A stretch of 64,000 nt of DNA from positions 1-64,000 of the forward strand of contig JAPYMA010001918.1 of the NCBI GenBank assembly GCA_035041965.1, in the 5' to 3' direction. Within the stretch, counting starts at the first letter, position 1. The number at the start of each line of letters is the position of its first letter. A program made the translations under genes and the position numbers. This DNA is from Anisakis pegreffii (lineage: Eukaryota > Nematoda > Chromadorea > Rhabditida > Anisakidae). The notes below the pieces were generated by a model, which did not search any database, was not told where the DNA came from, and saw nothing but the letters and a program-made list of their open reading frames with translations. Positions 59,391-64,000 of this stretch are shown piece after piece.

Positions 59391-60604
59391 CTGACAGCGA
59401 TGTCAAAATAATATGAGGATCGCGATATTCTTAAAGAATGAATGGAATGAATTGTAGAGAGAAGTTTAAATTAATGTGCGATGAGTGGGGATATTATGTG
59501 TCAAATGAATAGAAAGATATGAAATGTGAATCTCGATTCGAGAACAATACAGAATGAGACGTTGCTGTCGTTCTATCAACCTACACTTATCAATATCTAG
59601 TAACAGTCCGACTAGCACCTCAACTTAATTCCTTTCAGCTGTACTTTTATACGCTCTCAACAAGAAGCCAGCTAGTATTTATTCATATAAATATAACTGT
59701 TAGTTGCGAGACTGTAAATGAACCGAACCGTAACTCTTACGGTTTATTTACTTGCATAACTCCACTACATAATTTCAGGCATAGTTTCTTGAAGAACATC
59801 TCTTAAGCACTTCAGCTGGAGTACCTCGAACTGCAAATTACAAGCGTCATCCCTCATCTCTCCATTTTTTTAATCGTCTTATCCAAATCCCTACACCTTG
59901 CGTCATTACCACTATCGACGTAGTCAATTTCAACTTACCAGCACCAACTTTTTTGTTCAACTTCTGGAATTCATCAACTTATTCATCTGATCTAAAAGAT
60001 ATGATTGTCGAACAAGAAAAAAGAATTGAATAAAATATATTTATTATAGAAAAACACAATAAGATGATGCAAATAATAATCAGTCGAGGGATTGGTTGAT
60101 TGGAGGTCGAAAGCTAACAGCCTTTGCTTGGGCTTGAAATCTGTCACACTTGGAAGAGCGGATTGATGGGAGGACTCCGAGGGGATGGGATGCCCACAGC
60201 CTTTGCTTGGGCTTGATCTTGTTCTCCGGATTGACAACAATATGCGAAGTCTGGTTGATTATTAACGATAAGATTACATTATGCAAAGTTTGTAAAGGAT
60301 GTGCCGCTTATTGTATCAAGTACGCACATAAAGTCGGCACAAAAAAGACACAATGGTGGGATAAGCAAATTTTATGATGGGGTTAATAAATGGGAAACAA
60401 TAGTTTAAAGAGAGGTCGATTGCTTTTTATATAAGTGAGATAAACAATTAATGACGTTACCAAATACTATTTAATGAAGACAGACAATTGCATTTATGAT
60501 CACTACCTAATGACTTATCAATCCGCTAGCATGCGACAATGATAGTTTCAAGATACCATATTTCTGACCGAGACCAATGTGGATATTAATCAACTATACA
60601 CTGT

Positions 60605-60765
60605 TTGATGATAGAATGAAATCGCTCGGCTGTACGATATTACTTCAGAAATTGAGCGATATGTGTGGAGTAAGCATTTCTAGTCAACGGGATGTATGTT
60701 GTTCTGATAGCAGAGAATCTTCTGAATCCGGTTGTGGGGGAACTCAAAGCTGTTGCTGGACATAC
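60605..60765 (-). repeat. Diverged third copy of the dispersed repeat
   Basis: Shares the order GAATGAAATCG, GCTGTACGAT, TTGAGCGAT, GTGTGGA, AGTCAACGGGATGTATGTT with 61085-61200, at clearly lower identity than the other two copies. Confidence 0.65.
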
Positions 60766-61036
60766 ATGAGGACATACGCGGGTTGAGAATCTTACTCATG
60801 ACATTTCAGATTGACCGACCTTGAGATCAAAGTATAGATTGAAGCACTGCAAAGAAATCGCCCAAATAGATCGTAGAGCATTGCGAATTTGGCGCTATCT
60901 GTGGAACGAAGCATTATCCTTCAGCAAGATACACAATTAGCTGATCTAAGAGAAATCCAGTAGTTTGTAGTAGTGATTGAGTTGCTGAGGATATCTGAGG
61001 ATAAAGATATCTTGAATGTGCTACTCAAATGTTCCC

Positions 61037-61256
61037 ATATTAGTGCGTTACTGATCAGCATAGCGATCAATTAGAACAGCTTGGCGATGGAATGGAATCG
61101 ATCAGCTATACGATACACATTCGGAAGTTGAGCGATTTGTATGGAACTAATTGTAAGCATTGCCCGTTGACAGCATGTATATTTTAATGATAGTAGAAGA
61201 AGATATGGGAAATCCAGTGGTAATTGAAAACTGCTGTGCTGCTGAATAAACTTGAG
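61037..61256 (-). repeat. Dispersed repeat, copy B (inverted relative to copy A)
   Basis: Reverse complement of 24514-24733, about 36 kb away. Its right edge runs directly into the direct repeat that starts at 61236. Confidence 0.9.
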
Positions 61257-61441
61257 GGCGAGGGTACTAGCTTGAAGTAATTTTTGAGGGTAACTTCGAT
61301 TTCTCGATTTCAATACATGCCATGGTATATATCATAACAATTGTAACTATTGAACATCACCATTGGTCACGCCAAGCGGCATAACTCTCGTGATTTATCA
61401 GTTCGTGTCAATATGTAAAGCGGATTTCTATAGTACTCAAT
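61236..61441 (+). repeat. Direct repeat, left copy
   Basis: From TGTGCTGCTGAATAAAC to TTTCTATAGTACTCAAT this segment is repeated at 61984-62166. Shared words include GGGTACTAGCTTGAAGTAAT and CACGCCAAGCGGCATAACTC. The left copy is slightly longer by small insertions. Confidence 0.93.
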
Positions 61442-61527
61442 CTCGGCTACAACACGGTAAATATCGTGAGTATAAATGTTCCCTGTTGGGTGGGTAACAA
61501 TTCAAATTATTTCTTGAACTTTTCTAG

Positions 61528-61653
61528 TTAAAGCAAGATCGAAAATATCGAAAATATTTTGATCGCTGGCAAATCTATGCATCAAGTTTTGTTCTCCTGG
61601 ATCTGCGTTACAAAATGATATATGACATGCCCGGATTCATTGCCGTTCAACGG
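61528..61653 (+). CDS. Orphan exon-like ORF between direct repeats
   Basis: Bounded by TTTTCTAG and a GTAAGA donor, 126 bases encode 42 codons with natural-looking composition (DRWQIYASSFVLLDLRYKM then IYDMPGFIAVQR). No start or partner exon is visible. It may be a captured exon, part of a transposon gene, or a gene relic. Confidence 0.35.
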
Positions 61654-61983
61654 GTAAGAAATTCACATTTCTGAGCATATATCAAATGAAAATCCGAGTT
61701 CCGGTAGCAAAACAACTCACCCGGCGAGTGTAAAACTCACTTGCAACAGACTGTAAAATTCATCCGCATCGTAAAACTCACCTGCTCCCTTGTAAAACCC
61801 AGTCCCTTCGCGTAGAAAACCAGTCGAATTTGTGTGCAATTTTCAGTGGAAACTATTTTTTTTAGATTTTCTCATTTCCTCGAAATGTATTCGATTGATA
61901 TTTTTAAGGTCTCTGAAATTTTCACCGAAAATTGGGTGATAAATGGAATATTGAAATAATTTTTGGATGCGATTACCTCAGAA

Positions 61984-62166
61984 TGTGCTGCTGAATAAAC
62001 TCGAGGGTACTAGCTTGAAGTAATTTGTGAGGGTAACTTCAATTTCTCGAGTATACATGCCATATCGTGACTATTGAACATCACCATTGATCACGCCAAG
62101 CGGCATAACTCTCGTAACTTATCAGTTCGTGTCAATTTGTAAAGCGGATTTCTATAGTACTCAATT
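61984..62166 (+). repeat. Direct repeat, right copy
   Basis: Partner of 61236-61441, same orientation, about 540 bp of unique sequence between the two. Confidence 0.93.
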
Positions 62167-62394
62167 GATTGAATATCGATGTGTATACAAGGTATAGCTA
62201 TTGCGATCGGTTTCGTCGTATTCATAAGGATGATTTCTCGGTTGTGTTGCGTGCAGTAAATGATCAGGATAATGTGTCACTTCAGCAGAAATATTCGTCG
62301 TTTGGATGTTGTGATAGATTCAATGCCAGTAGATTATTAACCGGTGATCGAATCAAACAAACAGAAATTAAATTTGTTTCTGAATTGATTGAAT

Positions 62395-64000
62395 ATGGAT
62401 GATGTATATACAACACAGCAAATACAATTCATTTTTCGATGTTCTGTTTGTAACGAAGAGAAATGTGAGGAGCATTTATTTAATGGCCGTTTAATTTTCT
62501 GTTGAAAATCTTTAGTGCAAAAGATCGATCGCTTTTTTTTATGAATAAGAAACAAAACAGTTTGATTGGGTATATGCCGAACATTTTACGATTTCTTTAT
62601 TGAATAAGTTCAGTTTCGTTGGATAACTTGGAGGTGCATTTATGGGCATGCCATATACGCTCATTCCCGTACAGATGTGCAAAATGCGGCTACCCAGCGC
62701 TCAATTCCAAAGCGCTGATTACACACTTCTCGGAATCTCACGATATGGACACTGATACGAATTCGGTTCGTGTTTCGGTTTTAATTATCGTTGATTTTAT
62801 TGAATCTTCGTTTCATTCAATTAATTTACAAGCTGATCATCACAGAATATTATCGATAAAATCTGAATTACTGAACTGAAAATTAAAACGTATCAAATCA
62901 AAAATAATCATAAAGTACTAAAGGAAGATAAGAACAATAAAAAACGAATAAATGATAATTGAATACTGCAGCAATGTGTGGAATTCAAACGGCGTATTGA
63001 TCACGAGATACGTCTTCGGGAACTGATTTCGCGGTCGTTGATATTCGCAGCGGTTGAGGACGGAACCGATAGTGGCGAATGTCAGGAGGACGGTTTATTC
63101 TTAAGTGAGAACGATTGCGCTAATAATATTGAGCTGATTAGGAGTGATGATAATGTTAATGAAGCATTGGACGATGAAACGAAACAACAATATATTATTC
63201 ATCAAATCAGCCAACCGGAACAAATCGATCAAGATCAAGAGCCAGTGTGTGATGTTCCTAATCAGTTCATTCAGGCATGATTCAAATATCTGATTGCTTT
63301 GTTTTTTTTAGAGGAGCTATTGATTGGATGGGTGCATGGACCACTTTCACTGATTACGTTCTCTTTTTCAAATAGTTTGCATGACTTGAATGAATTCATT
63401 AAATATTCTCCTAGTAATGATTGGAAGAATTTCATCCGATTTGAGGAATAAAAGTAGTGATTTGTTTATGATAATGTTTTCATGTTGTAGACGACTAGAA
63501 GTGAAATGGTTGAAAGGATCGCAGAGCCGTTCGATTTTGTGAAGATTAATGATGTGGCACAAGAAGAGATCATTGAAGAGGTGATCATGAATCTGCTGCT
63601 TTTGATGGAGGGAGGGTAATTACGTGCTTTAGACGGCTGCATGCTTAACCACAGATTGTGATTAAGGCATTCATGGTCTGAACCGCGTAATTACCTCAAA
63701 ATTTTTGTTGAAAGTTTTGATCTACCGTTAGATAGAAATGTGTTCGAAATTGATAGTGATATTGAGGTGATGGAGGATGAAGAGTTAATGGAATATAAAC
63801 GGATGCCGATAGCGTCGACATCATATGAGGGGATTGTGTACGAAAGTGATAAAGATAAGACTAAAAGAAAACGACGTGAACCGACAATACGCCAGTGTGA
63901 AGAGTGTGGTAAAGTGCTGAAATACCCGTCGAAAATAGCCGAGCACATGAGGTCGCATACTGGAGAACGACCGCACAGATGCCCTCTCTGTGGGATTTCG
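62395..64000 (+). CDS. C2H2 zinc-finger protein, 3' end outside the window
   Basis: Exons 62395-62464, 62614-62765, 62971 to about 63244-63253, 63491-63615 and 63715 to the edge. The first intron splits a finger: [10 protein letters not shown] joined to [14 protein letters not shown] gives C-x2-C-x12-H-x4-H. A second finger follows at once (YRCAKCGY...LITHFSESH). A long acidic linker encoded by exons 3-5 leads to a third finger, [20 protein letters not shown], a TGERP linker and the start of a fourth (RCPLCG). A nuclear nucleic-acid-binding role is likely; the orthologue is not recognised. The start ATG at 62395 follows an in-frame stop. The exon 3 donor is uncertain (CCA/GTGTGT or GAT/GTTCCT). 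Exon 5 begins after GTTGAAAG. Confidence 0.82.
63615..63714. repeat. Hairpin-forming 99-bp intron in the zinc-finger gene
   Basis: GGTAATTACG (63615-63624) pairs with CGTAATTACC (63686-63695). Inside, ATGCTTAACCACA (63641-63653) pairs with TGTGATTAAGGCAT (63657-63670) apart from one mismatch and one bulge. The outer stem contains the 5' splice site. Confidence 0.8.

Larger units (their letters stand above)
59391..62394. other. Repeat-rich gene-poor region
   Basis: Holds several repeat copies (listed separately) and one exon-like ORF. Near 60115-60215 the word CAGCCTTTGCTTGGGCTTGA occurs twice about 80 bp apart, at 60117 and 60196. The minus-strand frame through both reads K-P-K-Q-R-L, with no product known to me. 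Confidence 0.5.

Noticed and set aside
62169..62402. 77-codon plus ORF just upstream of the zinc-finger gene
   Set aside because: Its stop overlaps the zinc-finger start but in a different frame, and no acceptor or donor links it to that gene.

Overview
This window is eukaryotic and almost certainly from a nematode. Most genes are split into short exons by AT-rich introns of about 50 to 1000 bp, and the majority end in TTTCAG-like acceptors. The protein set matches nematode orthologues: a SRC-2-type kinase N-terminus, TFG-1, CEH-17, NEKL-2, an AP-1 mu chain and a very short eL41. Intron sizes, dispersed repeats and moderate AT content suggest a parasitic, possibly ascaridoid/spirurine species, but the sequence alone does not settle the species. 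There is no CRISPR array, prokaryotic operon or other bacterial feature.

Layout, left to right: src-2-like exon 1 (minus, rest off the left edge); RLP24 ribosome-biogenesis factor (minus, 3 exons); HADHA mitochondrial trifunctional enzyme alpha (plus, 15 exons); tfg-1 (minus, 5 exons); a FLYWCH-like zinc-binding protein (plus, about 8 exons, with an orphan upstream exon); ceh-17/PHOX2 homeobox (minus, 5 exons); mitochondrial ribosomal protein L24 (minus, 6 exons); ZIP11 zinc transporter (minus, 6 exons); ATP synthase coupling factor 6 (plus, 2 exons); DDX10 RNA helicase (plus, 16 exons) followed closely by UTP15 (plus, 13 exons); a small membrane protein of unknown family (minus, 3 exons); a degenerate tandem repeat field; AP-1 mu (minus, 10 exons); nekl-2 kinase (minus, 7 exons); eL41 (minus, 2 exons, 22 aa); two convergent LITAF-domain genes; a repeat-rich stretch with a terminal-direct-repeat structure around an exon-like ORF; and a C2H2 zinc-finger gene running off the right edge.

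Functionally the region is mostly housekeeping: ribosome assembly (RLP24, DDX10, UTP15, eL41), mitochondria (HADHA, mL24, F6), membrane traffic (TFG, AP-1 mu, LITAF) and some regulators (CEH-17, NEKL-2, SRC, zinc-finger proteins). DDX10 and UTP15 both act in the small-subunit processome, lie on the same strand with about 300 bp between them, and the second starts just after a strong 3' splice site, so they are a candidate trans-spliced operon.

The exon models were joined by hand using splice sites, reading phase and family conservation; most sum to an intact reading frame. Unusual features are frequent non-CAG (AAG/GAG) 3' splice sites, introns of the same gene that share sequence (DDX10 introns 1 and 4; ZIP11 introns 3 and 4), long near-perfect hairpins in introns and upstream DNA, and a family of dispersed repeats seen at both ends of the window. 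I found no convincing previously undescribed multi-gene system.
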